Positions 24,125 through 37,122 of a stretch of DNA of 64,000 nt are shown here, one piece after another (the first letter of the stretch is position 1; the number at the start of each line of letters is the position of its first letter). The DNA is from Purshia tridentata (taxonomy: Eukaryota > Streptophyta > Magnoliopsida > Rosales > Rosaceae). Location: NCBI GenBank assembly GCA_003254885.1, contig QANT01000981.1, positions 1 through 64,000 on the forward strand. Reading direction: 5' to 3'. Under the pieces are notes generated by a model. That model was not told where the DNA came from. It saw only the letters and a list, made by a program, of their open reading frames with translations, and searched no databases. Position numbers and translations under genes: made by a program.

Positions 24125-26224
24125 ATGTTGGCTGGGTGCTCTAGTTCCACATTGTTGTCACCAAGGCATAGATTGAGGAGTGAAGCAGCAGCACAGTTAC
24201 AAGCTTGCCATTTCCAGCTACCATCAATGAGCACGCAGAGGTTGGACATGCCATGCAGCTTTCCTCGGAAGGACAGTTCTCGATCGCAATCCATTAGGCC
24301 TGTGGGCCTTTCTGTGGATCAGAAACAAATCGAGTCCAAGACCACCAGTTGTTCTCTGAAGCAGAGTATCCGGCTGCCTCCTTTGGCAACAACCAGTGCA
24401 GCTCAGACGGCGTCGTTCGTGGAAGCAAGGAAGGAGGCTAAAGATCAGTTTTGGGAGAAGAGAGGGAAGAGGAGCTTGAAGAGGTTTGCAGATCAGGGCT
24501 CAGTGGATGATGATGATGAAGAGTCTTGCACAAACAGAGCCAAGAGGAAAAGGGGTTGCAGTGAAAATGGGGAAGGTGATGATGAAGTTCATGAAGGTGG
24601 TGATGGTGGTTTGAGTTTAGGCCAATTGGGTGCTAGGAATTTCTGGTTTCAGCCTGGTTTCCATGTGCCTCGGTCAGTTCAAGAAGTCACAGGCCTTAAC
24701 CCTCCTCCTCATCACATTCCTTTCTCTTTGACATGTTCAGGGGATGAAGAGAGGGTCTGTTTTGTTCCTGCTGAAGTGATTTCACAGCCTATGCCACTGT
24801 CAAACAATCCTTGGTTGGACTCTGTTGTGACTGAGATCACTAACCTTGGTGAGAAGGACGGGGAGACGAGCCATGGACTAGTAAGAGAAGCATCGGGGGA
24901 TTCGAGTACTTCGTCGGGGAGCGAAAGCTTGGGTTTGAGGCTTAATGAGAGTGCCTCTGAACATGTAGTGGGTAATGGGTCTAGAAATCCTCATAATGTT
25001 CCACATGGAGGTGCAGGGGTGGAGGCAGAGGAGGGTGATGATGAGAGTCAAGTGGAGCACCAGGGGTTTGAGCTTCTTAGCTTGCTTACGGCTTGTGTGG
25101 AAGCAATTGGGTTGAAGAACATTGCAGCAATTAACCATTTTATCGCTAAGTTGGGGGAACTTGCTTCTCCAAAAGGAACCACTATAAGCAGGCTTACTGC
25201 TTATTACACTGAAGCTTTAGCTCTGAGAGTCACAAGGCTTTGGCCACATGTGTTTCAGATTAGTACTCCTCGTGACTTCGATCGGGGGGATGATGAGTCT
25301 GGCACTGCACTTAGGCTTTTAAACCAGGTTAGTCCAATTCCAAAGTTTCTCCATTTCACTTCAAATGAGATACTGCTGAGAGCTTTTGAAGGGAAGGACA
25401 GGGTTCACATTATAGATTTCGACATCAAGCAAGGGCTGCAGTGGCCTAGTTTGTTCCAGAGTTTAGCTTCTAGGACTAATCCTCCAAGCCATGTTAGAAT
25501 CACCGGCATAGGCGAGTCGAAGCAAGAGCTCAATGAGACAGGAGATAGGCTCGCAGGATTTGCAGGTGCATTGAACCTGCCTTTTGAGTTCCACCCTGTT
25601 GTGGACAGGTTGGAAGATGTGAGGCTATGGATGCTTCATGTGAAGGAGCAAGAAAGTGTAGCTGTGAACTGTGTTTTCCAACTGCACAAGACACTTTATG
25701 ATGGGACTGGAGGAGCTCTGAGAGATTTTTTGGGACTCATCCGAAGCACAAACCCAACTATAGTCCTTATGGCAGAGCAAGAGGCTGAGCACAATGAGCC
25801 TAGGTTGGAGGCAAGAGTCTCCAATTCACTCAAATACTACTCTGCCATATTTGACTTGATTCATTCTAGCCTACCCTTGGACAGCCCGGCGAGGATCAAA
25901 GTAGAGGAAATGTTAGCTCGCGAAATTAGGAACATCATTGCTTGTGAAGGAAGTGACAGGTTGGAGAGGCATGAGAGCTTTGAGAAGTGGAGGAAGTTGA
26001 TGGAGCAAGGCGGATTTCGATGCATGGGAATTACTGAGAGGGAAATGCTTCAGAGCAATTTTCTGTTGAAGATGTATGCTTGTGAGAATTACTCAGTTAA
26101 GAAGCAAGGACAAGATGGAGCAGCACTCACTCTAAGTTGGATGGATCAGCCTCTATACACAGTCTCAGCATGGGCACCAATTGATGTTGCAGGAAGCTCA
26201 TCATCTTTTTCTCAACCAAGTTAA
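24125..26224 (+). CDS. SCL28: GRAS transcription factor SCARECROW-LIKE 28
   Basis: A single-exon gene of 699 residues. The N terminus MLAGCSSSTLLSPRHRLRSE is the signature of SCL28 proteins, followed by a low-complexity acidic and serine-rich region. The GRAS domain starts near residue 315. The first leucine-rich stretch has FELLSLLTACVEAIGLKNIA, the VHIID block is VHIIDFDIKQGLQWPSLFQS, and the second leucine repeat and PFYRE region follow (HVRITGIGESKQELNETGD, FEFHPVVDRLEDVRLWML). The SAW region runs from IRNIIACEGSDRLERHESFE to the end (LSWMDQPLYTVSAW). In Arabidopsis SCL28 is a mitotic-phase gene that controls cell size through CDK inhibitors and is activated by MYB3R. The two MSA sites upstream fit that. 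Nuclear location is expected for the family. The start is fixed by the conserved N terminus. Confidence 0.96.
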   Translation: MLAGCSSSTLLSPRHRLRSEAAAQLQACHFQLPSMSTQRLDMPCSFPRKDSSRSQSIRPVGLSVDQKQIESKTTSCSLKQSIRLPPLATTSAAQTASFVEARKEAKDQFWEKRGKRSLKRFADQGSVDDDDEESCTNRAKRKRGCSENGEGDDEVHEGGDGGLSLGQLGARNFWFQPGFHVPRSVQEVTGLNPPPHHIPFSLTCSGDEERVCFVPAEVISQPMPLSNNPWLDSVVTEITNLGEKDGETSHGLVREASGDSSTSSGSESLGLRLNESASEHVVGNGSRNPHNVPHGGAGVEAEEGDDESQVEHQGFELLSLLTACVEAIGLKNIAAINHFIAKLGELASPKGTTISRLTAYYTEALALRVTRLWPHVFQISTPRDFDRGDDESGTALRLLNQVSPIPKFLHFTSNEILLRAFEGKDRVHIIDFDIKQGLQWPSLFQSLASRTNPPSHVRITGIGESKQELNETGDRLAGFAGALNLPFEFHPVVDRLEDVRLWMLHVKEQESVAVNCVFQLHKTLYDGTGGALRDFLGLIRSTNPTIVLMAEQEAEHNEPRLEARVSNSLKYYSAIFDLIHSSLPLDSPARIKVEEMLAREIRNIIACEGSDRLERHESFEKWRKLMEQGGFRCMGITEREMLQSNFLLKMYACENYSVKKQGQDGAALTLSWMDQPLYTVSAWAPIDVAGSSSSFSQPS

Positions 26225-27889
26225 ATAGCCAGCCACGTACGGATTCAATTAGTTTCTTCATACATACCATCATCAATTTACATTTCCATTGTTGCATACA
26301 GAAAAAAGGGATACACAATTCTTTGTAGGTAGGGAAATCTGTCATTATTCTTTCATTCTTTCCTTGCAGATAAGATTTGTCATCAGTCCAGTAGTAGTGT
26401 CATAGACTCAGAACCATTATTTTGTATGAATACAGTAGTAGGTTGATACTGATTTCAATTCTTTTCAGGCCATGTTCTTAGATTTTAAGGCACTAGTATT
26501 CTGAGTCAATTTGTGTTTATTCTTTGATTCTTTTTGTGTATGTTGAAATTCTTTTTAGTCAGTCAAGTCATGTTATGTATTTGATCTTTTGTTATTAATG
26601 GACCGTGTAGCTGAAAATTTTATTGTTATATGATATGGTTGTACTGGTTTGTGTTTACTCTCTCTCTCTGGGTAACAATTCCACTCTTCCTCGTTCAGCC
26701 TGCAATTACAAACACTAGTTATAACAGTACTTATACACTGACATTATCAGAAAATGCCTGAAAAGGTGTGCTATAAAATGAACTTCCAATTAAGTTATAC
26801 CGCTCAGACAAATAAAAGGACCTGCGCCAAAGTGCTAGAATTTGAGATCATTCTGTTTAAAATCAAAAGCTGAGTTGAGGAAACTGTTCTGATGAAATAT
26901 TGGGGTTTTCCTTAATTATTTTTTATAGTAAATATCACATAACACGATTTCTAATGTTTTCTTAAATTCAAAATCGATCTATATTTCCTGGAATTTGAGT
27001 TTGCTGAATTGGCACATAGTTAAGGGGTGTCACACACGCAAAGTTGATAGTAGTTGATGAACTCACTCCAAAAATAGTTAGTAAATTATTATCTTACCCT
27101 CAGTCTTTTCTTCTTTTCTTCTTTTCAAACTTCAAAAATTAAACAAAAGAAAATCCTCCTTTGTAATAAAAAGGGAAAATTTTTTTTTTGTTATTTTAGT
27201 GAATGGCCAATTCTATGGCCCTTCCTATTTTATAGGTCATAAGAATTTCTCTTCAGAATAATTTATGAATACTCAAACTGTCGACACTTAAATGACTCAA
27301 GACACGTACTCAGGCCAACTACCCTTATGAGAAAACAAAATTACATTTGGAGAATGCCAAAGGAGCCCGAAGAGGATAGATGTTGTGTCCTCCTGCTCCT
27401 TTTGGATTTCTGCGGTGGAGATATTTTAAGGGCAATTGAAAATCGTTGGGTTGTAACTGTCAGCGAATACACGGTTTTGTAAAAAAATCACTCTTTAATT
27501 ACAGACTGGTCTATTTATTTGTTGACAATTATATACCTAATCATTTTCGATTGACTTGATTTTTTATAGAAATAATATTTAATAAGTGATCTAAAAATAA
27601 AATGGTTTCGATCTTGAGCTGATACACCAAAAAGATGATTTTTTTTTTGCTTGAACGACAAGCTGGTCCTCATTAGAAGACCCAAGCATTACCCATATTT
27701 TAATGTGAGAATTGACAAATGCTTGAGATAGGAGCATGAAAACTTAGTGAGGAAAGGGGTGGTTGACGTTAATTTAGGTTTATTGGCTCCATGAAGGCTT
27801 AAAGGAAAAGGTTTATGTTTTGATGAAACTTTGGATTTTTGGCCTTACTAAGTGTGCTTAATGCAAGATAATAATGTCCTTCTTGTTTG

Positions 27890-27985
27890 TCTTTATGTGA
27901 AGTCTAGTGGTATTTCTTTTTATAATCTTGGAAAGGGTCTTAAGTTCAATTCCCTTTCTTTCAGATTAAAAAATAGAAGATGATA
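27890..27985 (+). mobile_element. Possible tRNA-derived SINE remnant
   Basis: AAGTCTAGTGG resembles an RNA polymerase III A box, and AGTTCAATTCC about 55 bases later resembles a B box. An A-rich tract (ATTAAAAAATAGAAG) follows. Ends and target duplication are not clear, so this could be chance. Confidence 0.3.
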
Positions 27986-29882
27986 TGAGTAGCTCAATCA
28001 AGTTGAGTTGCATTTCGCACGACACCAAAATTGGATTGAAATTACATGAAAGCTTGAAGAAAGTTGGATTGGGCTCACATAGAAGCTTCGACATGCTTTT
28101 TTACCATATTTAATTTTTTCTGACCAAAAAACATAGTTTTATTTTGGGAAATTCTATTTATACTGCCAAATGCTCATTATACTCTTCAATAAACTTTTTT
28201 TTAAGTTCCATTTTGTTGCCTTCAAATTAAATTAAAAAATCATCCTAAACCCTCCTGGTCGAAGACCCCCTACTTTCTCTCTCTTCCACTCCTCTCTTTT
28301 TTCTATATTTGTTTCTTAGTCTATATGATATCATGATGTCAGTAATCCCATTGTTTCTTTTATTAGATCTTTACAATCTATTCTTACCAAAAATATATCT
28401 TTACAATCTATGATTCTATATCATATCTATTGTATTTTGTACTTGTATTACCTCACACACACTCACTCTCTCTATGTCTCATATAATTAAATTTAATTAA
28501 GATAATGCACTTTATAGTTTATGTCTTTCAATACACAAAATATCATGAATAATTATACGTGCACATCAATCATCAATTGCAGGCTGTCGAACATGGATTC
28601 AACGGACATTCAACTCTCTCACTGTCTTAATTTCTAGAACTTTCTCATTGATTTCTCTCTCAATTAAAGTTCACCTATGAAACAATAAGCTGAATTGATG
28701 AAGCAAAGTAACGACGAAAATTTTGTGGTACGAAAGCTTGAATGTGAATGAAGACTCAATGTTTGTGGATAAATTAGCAAACTCGGCTCATTTAGAAGGG
28801 TTGATAGATCATCTTATGTCATTTAAGTTATTGATCTAAGCAGATGGTTGCATCAACACCAACATTCAATTTTTGTCCGAATAAAAACCCAACATTAATA
28901 ATACTGGCAAGATACTGTAAAAAATTTCCAAATATTGGAACATATCAGTCATTACCAAAGCTTATTTGGACGTAGTAGGCTGAGCTTAAAGAGACTTTAC
29001 TTGACGCATAAGTTGTCGCTTTAGCACCTTTTGGTGCAACAATGACCATCGGCAAAGCAATTTTCTAAACTTCGGCAATTTATATATATTTGTTTCTTTA
29101 CACCAATTTTCTTTACAAATATAAAAGTTTATATACCCATCAATTATAACGTAATTGACACCCCAAATGGTAGCAGGTTGAGGATGGATCAGATGACTTA
29201 GAAAAGTTTAGATTATATATGTCTTCAAAGATAACTTATAGTTCAGTCATCATATTCATATATGATGATGAAAAATTATACTCTAGTATAAAAAATGTGA
29301 ACCTTGTCAGCATCCAATTGTCAAAAGGACATGAGGCAAGTGAAGGAAATTTCTCCATCACCACTTTTTTACCTATTAAATTGTTCCAATAGCCCAATTT
29401 TTTTGTAAAATATTATGTTTTCTTTAAAGATAGGATCGAGCAAGCTACTTGATAAAATATCTCAAAGTGAAAATGACCCAAATGTAGAGAGTATATAATG
29501 TAATAAACCCTATCTAATATGACACATTTTGAAAAGTTGTAATAAGTGTTGTAAAGACAAATTAAGATTGTGAAACTTTTGGCATTAGTGTATGTGTGGC
29601 ATCGGCTAGCTGGGAATGGTAAAGGACAAGTTGGTGGAGAATGCATATGGCCCCCACCTACTCCTTAGATTTGCCGCTAACGTCGATATCAAAACCTAAA
29701 ATTAGCGGTGTCCATTTGTTCCTGTTCATGTCTTCTCTTTCTTGAATTTTCACCCACCTAGATCGTATACATTTCCACTATAATATTCAGGCTGTCATCC
29801 TCATCAACAAGGTTTGGAGACTTGGAGGTGTTTGCTTAGTTGTCTCCTATAATATCATATATATTAGGAAAATGTAATCGAT

Positions 29883-30275
29883 CACTAAAAATTTTTGATG
29901 TATTCTTTATCTTAAACATGATGAGGTATGGCTTGTAAAACTCACTACTGTAATTTGATGATCGAAATTATTTATTTTCTAAGTCTTTATACAATTATCT
30001 TTACGAAAAATTAGACAAATCGAAAATTTTTTAACTATTTGATTATAGGGCCATCATTTCAAGTGTTAAAGAATCACTATATTCGTCTATTTATTCTATC
30101 ACAATTAGATGTTTTAACGATTTTCGATTTATCTAGTAGTTTTCAATGATATCTTACCTTATATAGAGGCTTAGAAAATAGGCGGCTTTAGTTATCAAAT
30201 TACAGTGCAAAATGAGTCCCACAAGTCATAGCTTATTATATTTAAAACGAAATATATCTCAACGGAAGGCCAGTG
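29883..30275. repeat. Long imperfect inverted repeat (foldback element), arms about 170 bases
   Basis: The left arm, about 29883-30050, and right arm, about 30100-30275, are imperfect reverse complements. Shared words include GGCTTGTAAAACTCAC against GACTTGTGGGACTCAT, CTGTAATTTGAT in both, TATTTTCTAAG in both, and CAAATCGAAAATTTTTTAAC against TAAATCGAAAATCGTTAAAA. The middle of about 50 bases is unique. The left end begins CACTA and the right arm's reverse complement begins CACTGG. No matching target-site duplication was found, so the superfamily is open. Confidence 0.65.
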
Positions 30276-33200
30276 TTTATAAAATGATAGGAGTGCCAGT
30301 TTGAAAAAGGAAGTTCGAAAGAGATGGAAAAATTTGGTGGACACATTCATTTCACATCATTCCATATTGGAAATAATTTAGGTATATTCTTATTTGGCCC
30401 TGGAATTTTTTTGTGCTAAAAAATTGATCTTGGAATTGTATCAAAATAGCTCTTATTGTTCAGTGACTTCAGTCAAGAATGTTTTAGGTCAAATTCAGGT
30501 TACAGCAAAAATATTTACTTGTCACTAGACCTCTAATAATAAGTATGATGTGACATCGATATTATGAAAGTGAAACCCATATCAACCACGAAGGTTGTGT
30601 AGGCAAACAGAAAAGAAAATATATAAAAGCAATTGGTGAAGACTAATTAATTCCCATTTTGAGCAAACAACTGGATAATAAATACATTGAACCTATTCAT
30701 TGTATTAGCTTTGCAACATTACTACTTAAAAGTATATGGTAATTACAAGTTTACAACCATTTATTTTTCTCCCCATCTACGTGGACTGAGCAATATTGAA
30801 GTTAGAGAGATATAGAGGGGTTTTCTGGTTTTCTGGTTTTCTGTTTTTTTGGTTTAATTTCTTCTGGTTCATAACTCACAATTAATTGTTTTTGTTTTAA
30901 GCACATATTTTGCGTGTACTCCCTACTAATTCTTCTAATAGCATTTCTTAACCGACCAAGAATTCATGTAAATGCATGTGCGCAATCGTGTACGTTATTG
31001 TCGCAGACCTCAAAGTTTTGAGCAAATATATCCATCAATGAAATATTAGTTGAGAAGTACTAGCTACAGCCTAGCTATAATTATTCTCCTTTCTATCCTT
31101 TTTTTTTTTTTTTTCCTACCTTCTCATTTCTTGTTCATGCCATTTATTTTCTAAATTATTCTTCAAAAGATTAACTCTATAAAAAAATTAATCGAATAAA
31201 AAATCATTTAAATAATTGAAATCCATGCATATGTTATACAACTTATACTTTTTGGCACAAAGTTTACCCAAAGAAAAGCAGCAGACCTAAGTTGGCAAAA
31301 AGCCAATTTTCAATTTGGTAGGTGACATGTACACTTCACTCTTCCCCTGTGCACGAAAACAAGTACCCATTGGCCTCTTATATGTATCCTTGAAATAGTT
31401 CTGCTAATTCCTTCGGCCTGCCTTAGTGGGAGAGTCACCACATGCACTTGGTCCACTCCAAACTCCAAAGCTAAAAGGGTAGCTCCCTTGCTTCACATAT
31501 GTTTTTGGTTGTAGCTTTGTACAAGATGCTAACTTGAACTTGAAACAAACCATCGCAAAATTGAATATTAGACATATTTATAAGAAATATTCTATTAGCA
31601 GACAGTACTATATAAATGTGTGATTCAGGAGCTCAAGATCAGAAGGGTAATTAACCACATGAGCTATGGTCAATATGTGTTTTGTGTGTGTGCCTTTTCT
31701 TATTTTCTTATCTTTTTTATCCATTGCCGAACATGGTTTATTACTTTAGGTGTACAATTGCAGTTAAAGTTTAGGTTAAACTCTTGAGAGTATATACGTT
31801 AAACCTAAAACTTAAACTGTAAACAAAATTGTTTTAAGCTCTTTTTTTTTTACTATGTTGTTTAAAAGGCTAGAGTCGCATATGCGCAGTTCGAACAATT
31901 TAAATATTTGCAATATGGTTAACCGTTTTAAAATCAAATTGTATATATATGCACACACATATGAAAGAATGATATTTTACTACATTATATGAATTGGCTG
32001 GATCACAGATTCAGTTATAATTCCACTTAATTAATTAATATTTCACTTTTATAGTCTTACACATTATATTATATATATCAGAGTGTCTAACATAATAAAA
32101 TTACATATATACACTAGTATTGTGTATATATATATTTTTTGTGCTGGTTACTATTGACAAAGACAATTGAGAGGACTCGTCCTTTGAATTATCAAAAACT
32201 GGTCAAATGAATTTAATTTATTCTTAATTAAACCTTGCAATAGATCAAATTGCAGCTAATTAATTCCTCAAAGAAACCAACAAATAAATATATATATACG
32301 ATTCTGGCGAACATAATATTTTAAAGATCGACGGCCCTCCTGGATCTGTACCCTTCCAGCATGGCTTAAGCTGACCAAGCTTCTCCCTGACCATGAAAAT
32401 AACGAGACACGTTTGCAAGACGACTAGCTATTGCCGGCCATTCCACATCAGCATGCTGACTCAGATCCACGTTGAGGTGGACTTGCTTTTTCAAACTTGT
32501 TCACATCTTCATTGGTCCACTTCTTTTGATTTTTATTATATTGTTTTGGATCAATAGTCCACGTATTTTCCATGCATTAATTTCAATTCAAAAGCAAACA
32601 CCTCAACCACTCGCTTCATTTGAATGCCATGCATGCGTACAAAACATTGTTGATTAGTAGTGTAGGGATGAGCATTTTTTTCCCATTAAATATTATGGAT
32701 TTATGTACTCGTTTGATTATATATATTATTGACTTTCCAGTTAATGGAATTTGAATATATATATTTCCACTTAATGGCCATTTAATGGGAAGATCATAGC
32801 TATAAACCTAGCTTTTCTATTTTCATCAACACGCTCACGAGCCACGGTCCCATGCATATATGTGTGCGGATTTGATATTGTTTATGTTGGGCCATATATA
32901 TGTTTACTTGTGATTCTGTATTGTGTTTTGGATCTTAATTTTTGTCCATAAATTATATATATTCAGGACCTTTATGTCAACTCAATAATGTACTGCTTGT
33001 AAGGAAATGCAACAAATTAATGTAACAGGGAGAAAATTCCTGCTAGAGTAAGTTTAATTATTAATTAATTATATTTTAGTTTACTCGTATATTTTTCTCT
33101 AGGCAAGTTATGGAGGATGAGTCCGGTAGATTTAGAGTTTTTTTTGGGTGCTGCTAGTCGGATCTACCCAATTTTTTTATTAGTAGCCCCAACATACTAA

Positions 33201-34081
33201 TAAAATATTAATGTTTAATTTTATCCTAATATAAATCGACTATTAAAGACTTAAAGATTTAAATAAATTAACTTGAAATATCCAAATCAATTTTTTGTTA
33301 TTATAGAACAGGGGAGAGGGTCGAACACAAATTTGCACAAAAAAATTTTTATTTTCAACTAACTAAACCAAAATACTATTACACATTTCACATTGATGCA
33401 AACAAGTTCAATTCTCGACTAAATGATAATTTCTTAAAATAGAAACTGAGAAAGTCCTCCTAAACTAGTGAGGCAAGTATTATCCTTTCTATTATATAAA
33501 CAAATATTTTTGCCGATCCGTGACGCGCATGGTTTTATTAATTTTTAACAGCACCTCATGTCCTCAACCTCTATAAGATAAGATAAATTAAATCTATGGA
33601 TTAAGTAAAACGTTGAAACTTTTTTTTTTTTGGCCAAGAAGTAAAACGTTGAAACTTAAAAAAGAAGTTATGCATGATTAATTCATTATCTAAAAAAAAA
33701 TTCAGAAACAAAATCGAAAATTCCAAAACCAGGAACAGTTTTGACCAACCACAAGTCCACAGCTATCCACTATTTTAATAAATAAAAAATTGAATAGAGT
33801 ATTTAAATGACAACAACACAATGGCCTCCTTCATCCTCTGTTTTTCTTCCACATCAGATACCGCTGGCCTCCCTCCTTTTCTCGGGAAACAAACAACCCG
33901 AAACAATCCCACAACAGCTAGTACTACGCGTCCCCTGTACAAAAATTCAGTCCATGCATTAAGACACCACGACCACTCTCACCATACCCATCATCTCTCT
34001 CTTCCTCGGACAAAGCTCATTCTTTTAGAAGCTTCTGACTGTCTACCCCTTTCTCTCTGATTGCTCTGTTTCTAGCTTTCT

Positions 34082-36357
34082 ATGGGTGCGAGTTTCTCTG
34101 CCTTCAAAGCAGACCCAGTTGGGGATTTGCCTCTGCAACCGAGACCCAGTCTCGGCGACTTGCCGGAGAGCTGCGTGGCACTGATTCTGGGCTATTTGGA
34201 CCCGCCGGAGATTTGCAGTTTGGCGAGGCTGAATCGCGCTTTTCGCGGAGCTTCTTGGGCTGACTTTATTTGGGAATCGAAATTGCCTGCGAATTATCCT
34301 ATTCTTGTTAATAAAGTGTTCGGTAATTGTTTGGAAAATTTGGGTAAGAGAGATATTTACGAGAGGCTTTGTCGGCATAATTCTTTTGATGGGGGCACCA
34401 AGGTGTGTCATCTTTCCTCCTTTTTTTTTTTGTTTAATATTTTTATATTTTGGGTACCGAGAAAGCGTGGGAAATTAGAGTCTTTGATCTGAATTGTTTC
34501 AGCAGGAAACCCAATAATCCCATTTAATTTTTGATGCGATTTTGGATTGATTAATTTCATTTTTGATTTCTTTCAATAGAAGTAGTTTTGAAAGACGAAA
34601 ATTTACTATTCAAAGTTTAGATATTTTCATGTTTAGGGAAAGATACTAAACTATCTGACTTCGCATAAGATGGATTTGATATTTTCTTCTTTCATTTGTA
34701 TTGTTTTGTCGGTCATCAAACAGAATTTCATGTATTGACTCCTTGAAAATTTTGTGTTTGGTGCAGACAGTTTGGCTGGATAAAAGTACAGGATCTGTTT
34801 GCTTGTCCATTTCTTCAAAGGAATTAGCAATCACAGGCATTGATGATCGAAGATATTGGAATCATATTCCAACTGAAGAATCTAGGTGAGAGATTTACTC
34901 ATCTTATTTCTCCTTTTACTTATTGAATTATGTATTTTATGGATTGCTGATGAACGCTCAAGTATTTGGTGGGATTTCATTGCTGGAATTTTCCGAAGTA
35001 GATTTTTGTTTTTTTTTTTCCGGGTTTTCCTTTTTGCCATTTTTCGATGAAATATTTTGATTCTAATGTACGATCTTGTGCTATCGCGTGGAAGTTTTTG
35101 GTTTAATGATCGGATGTGGTTAGTGACTTTAATGCTTTGTGGACTAGAATATAAGAAGGGGAAAAAAACTTTGGGCTCTCATCCCTCATCTCTCCCATTT
35201 CTCTCCTAAGATAAAATGAAGAAGATAAGAACTCATCAAAGAGATTCTAAATAGTTCAGTTGATCCGCCAAAGCTAATGGTTATCAGCTACAAGAAGAGT
35301 CGTAGCAAGTTTTAAAAAGCCAACCTGCCCGCTCCCTCCTTGTGCAATGTAATTAATGTGACATGTATATAATTGTCGTTGGTGGGACTCAGAATACAAA
35401 GTTTTCTTAGTACATAATTACTGGTCTACGTGAGTTTGAGCTTATTTAAATTGCCACAAAATCTGAAGCATCTGACATTAAGAAAAGGTGGATCTCTCTA
35501 ACTGAATTTCAGCTTATCTAAATGGCCATGAGAACTCTTCAGAAATTAAAAGCTTCCGATATCAAGAAATGTTTGAATTATGCAACCTGGAGCTATTTTT
35601 TATTGCTAATAGACAGCTTTATGAATTTTTTTGTGCTATATGGCATTGCTGGTTGGCTTTATTTTTCCTCTGGTACTCAATTTGGGCCTCATGACTAATA
35701 CAATGCATCTTAATGTGATTATGTGAAATAACCGAAAGGTTGCGGATTTCTTACTTCTGTTGTGGCTATGATCCCCAAGTCCCCTGGTTCTTGTGTTTTT
35801 GGCACTGAATATCCGCCTGGTTCTGGTTTTCTGATTGAGGCTGTCTCACTGGAATAAGATGCTTTACCTGTTACTTTTGCACTTAAAGTATCATTCATGG
35901 AACTAAGTTGGAGTTTTCTTTGCCTGAACACAGATTTTGCACCGTTGCATATCTTCAGCAAATATGGTGGTTTGAAGTTGATGGCGAGGTCGAGTTCCCA
36001 TTTCCAGCAGGAAGATACAGCCTATTCTTTAGGCTGCAGCTGGGTCGGGCTTCTCAGAAGAGGTTTGGTCGCCGAATCTGCAATACTGAGCATGTCCATG
36101 GTTGGGACATAAAACCAGTGAGGTTCCAGCTATGGACTTCAGAAGGTCATTATGCCACATCCCAGTGCTTTTTGACTGAACCTGGAAAATGGAATTACTA
36201 CCATGTTGGGGACTTTGTTGTGGAGAACCCCAATGCACCAACAAAGATCAAACTTTCTATGACCCAGATTGATTGCACACACACCAAAGGTGGTCTCTGT
36301 TTAGACTCTGTACAAATATACCCTAGTGAATTTAGAGAAAGGTTGAAACATTTTTAA
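34082..36357 (+). CDS. F-box protein with phloem protein 2 (PP2) lectin domain, PP2-A11/A12 type
   Basis: Probable substrate-recognition subunit of an SCF ubiquitin ligase with a C-terminal PP2/Nictaba-like domain. Three exons keep frame: 34082-34402, 34767-34885 and 35934-36357, giving 287 residues, the usual length. The F-box is near residues 22-65 ([34 protein letters not shown]). The PP2 domain fills the rest: [65 protein letters not shown], and the ending [18 protein letters not shown]. The Arabidopsis relatives are PP2-A11 and PP2-A12, which I cannot separate by eye. Introns are GT-AG. The start follows from the MGA N terminus shared with the family. Confidence 0.95.
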
Positions 36358-37122
36358 TTTGCGCTTAACCGTTTCAGGTAGGAAGTTCTGTATTATAGAG
36401 AGGTAGGCCATCTTCAGAAGAAAAGATAGTGGATGTTTCCATTGAACCCTGTGTATGTAAGCAAAGAAACGTGTAAATTCAAGTTCTCTCTTTGTTTGCC
36501 TTAGTAATTCATTTAATTAGTGAGTGTATCAAGATTTTGTATATCTGTCTCCAATCTCCATAGTCAAGGACGTCTGCCTCTTATGGGATTTTGTGAAAGC
36601 TACATATATTAATAGTATGAGAACTTTTCTTATTGCCATTAACTATCTCTCTCTCTCTCTCCCCCCTAAAATTTGCAGAATTTTCCAGCAAGTGTTTTCT
36701 TTTCAAACATTCATTAAAATACTAGTTGCAAATGATTCCCGATTGGTCCAGTCAATTCTTGCTTAATGAATGATACTGTTCAGCCTCTGCGTCCACAAAA
36801 AGAAGACAAATGAAAAGGGGAAAGAACTGCAAAATCAAGAACCAGCTTCAAGCAATAAAGATTAAAGACCAATACTACAAATATTACATTATGTAGCTTC
36901 ATATACGTTTTGTACAAGCTTGGGCTTGTCAAAGAGCCATTACATTTGTTTGGAACTGATCATGAACTAGTAGTCAAAATGAACATTAGAAGTCTGTTGG
37001 TATTAACACCAGGTAATATTAGCAAAAAGATCAAACCTGCAGCTGCAGATCTGTACAAACTTCAGAGTAAGCAATTATCTAGCATACGCCAGAACATCAC
37101 AAAAAACCAACCCAAGAGCTGC
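36358..37122. other. Convergent 3' ends of the F-box/PP2 and SEUSS-like genes
   Basis: Only 765 bases separate the two stop codons, so this is probably both 3' UTRs. A CT run lies at about 36645-36662. No other gene is seen. Confidence 0.6.

Larger units (their letters stand above)
26225..34081. other. 7.8-kb gene-free stretch between SCL28 and the F-box/PP2 gene
   Basis: After the SCL28 3' UTR no exon series is recognised. Contents seen are a possible SINE remnant near 27890-27985, a long imperfect inverted repeat at 29883-30275, many short AT repeats, and a slightly GC-richer patch at about 32320-32480 without a convincing reading frame. The right end should hold the promoter and leader of the F-box gene. 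I see no miRNA of a family I know. Confidence 0.5.

Noticed and set aside
24878-25138. Antisense frame within SCL28
   Set aside because: Shadow of the GRAS coding sequence.
33821-34060. 79-codon frame upstream of the F-box/PP2 gene
   Set aside because: It lies in the promoter or leader, a possible TATA-like TATTTAAA at 33798 would place the transcript start at or after its ATG, and no family resemblance is seen.
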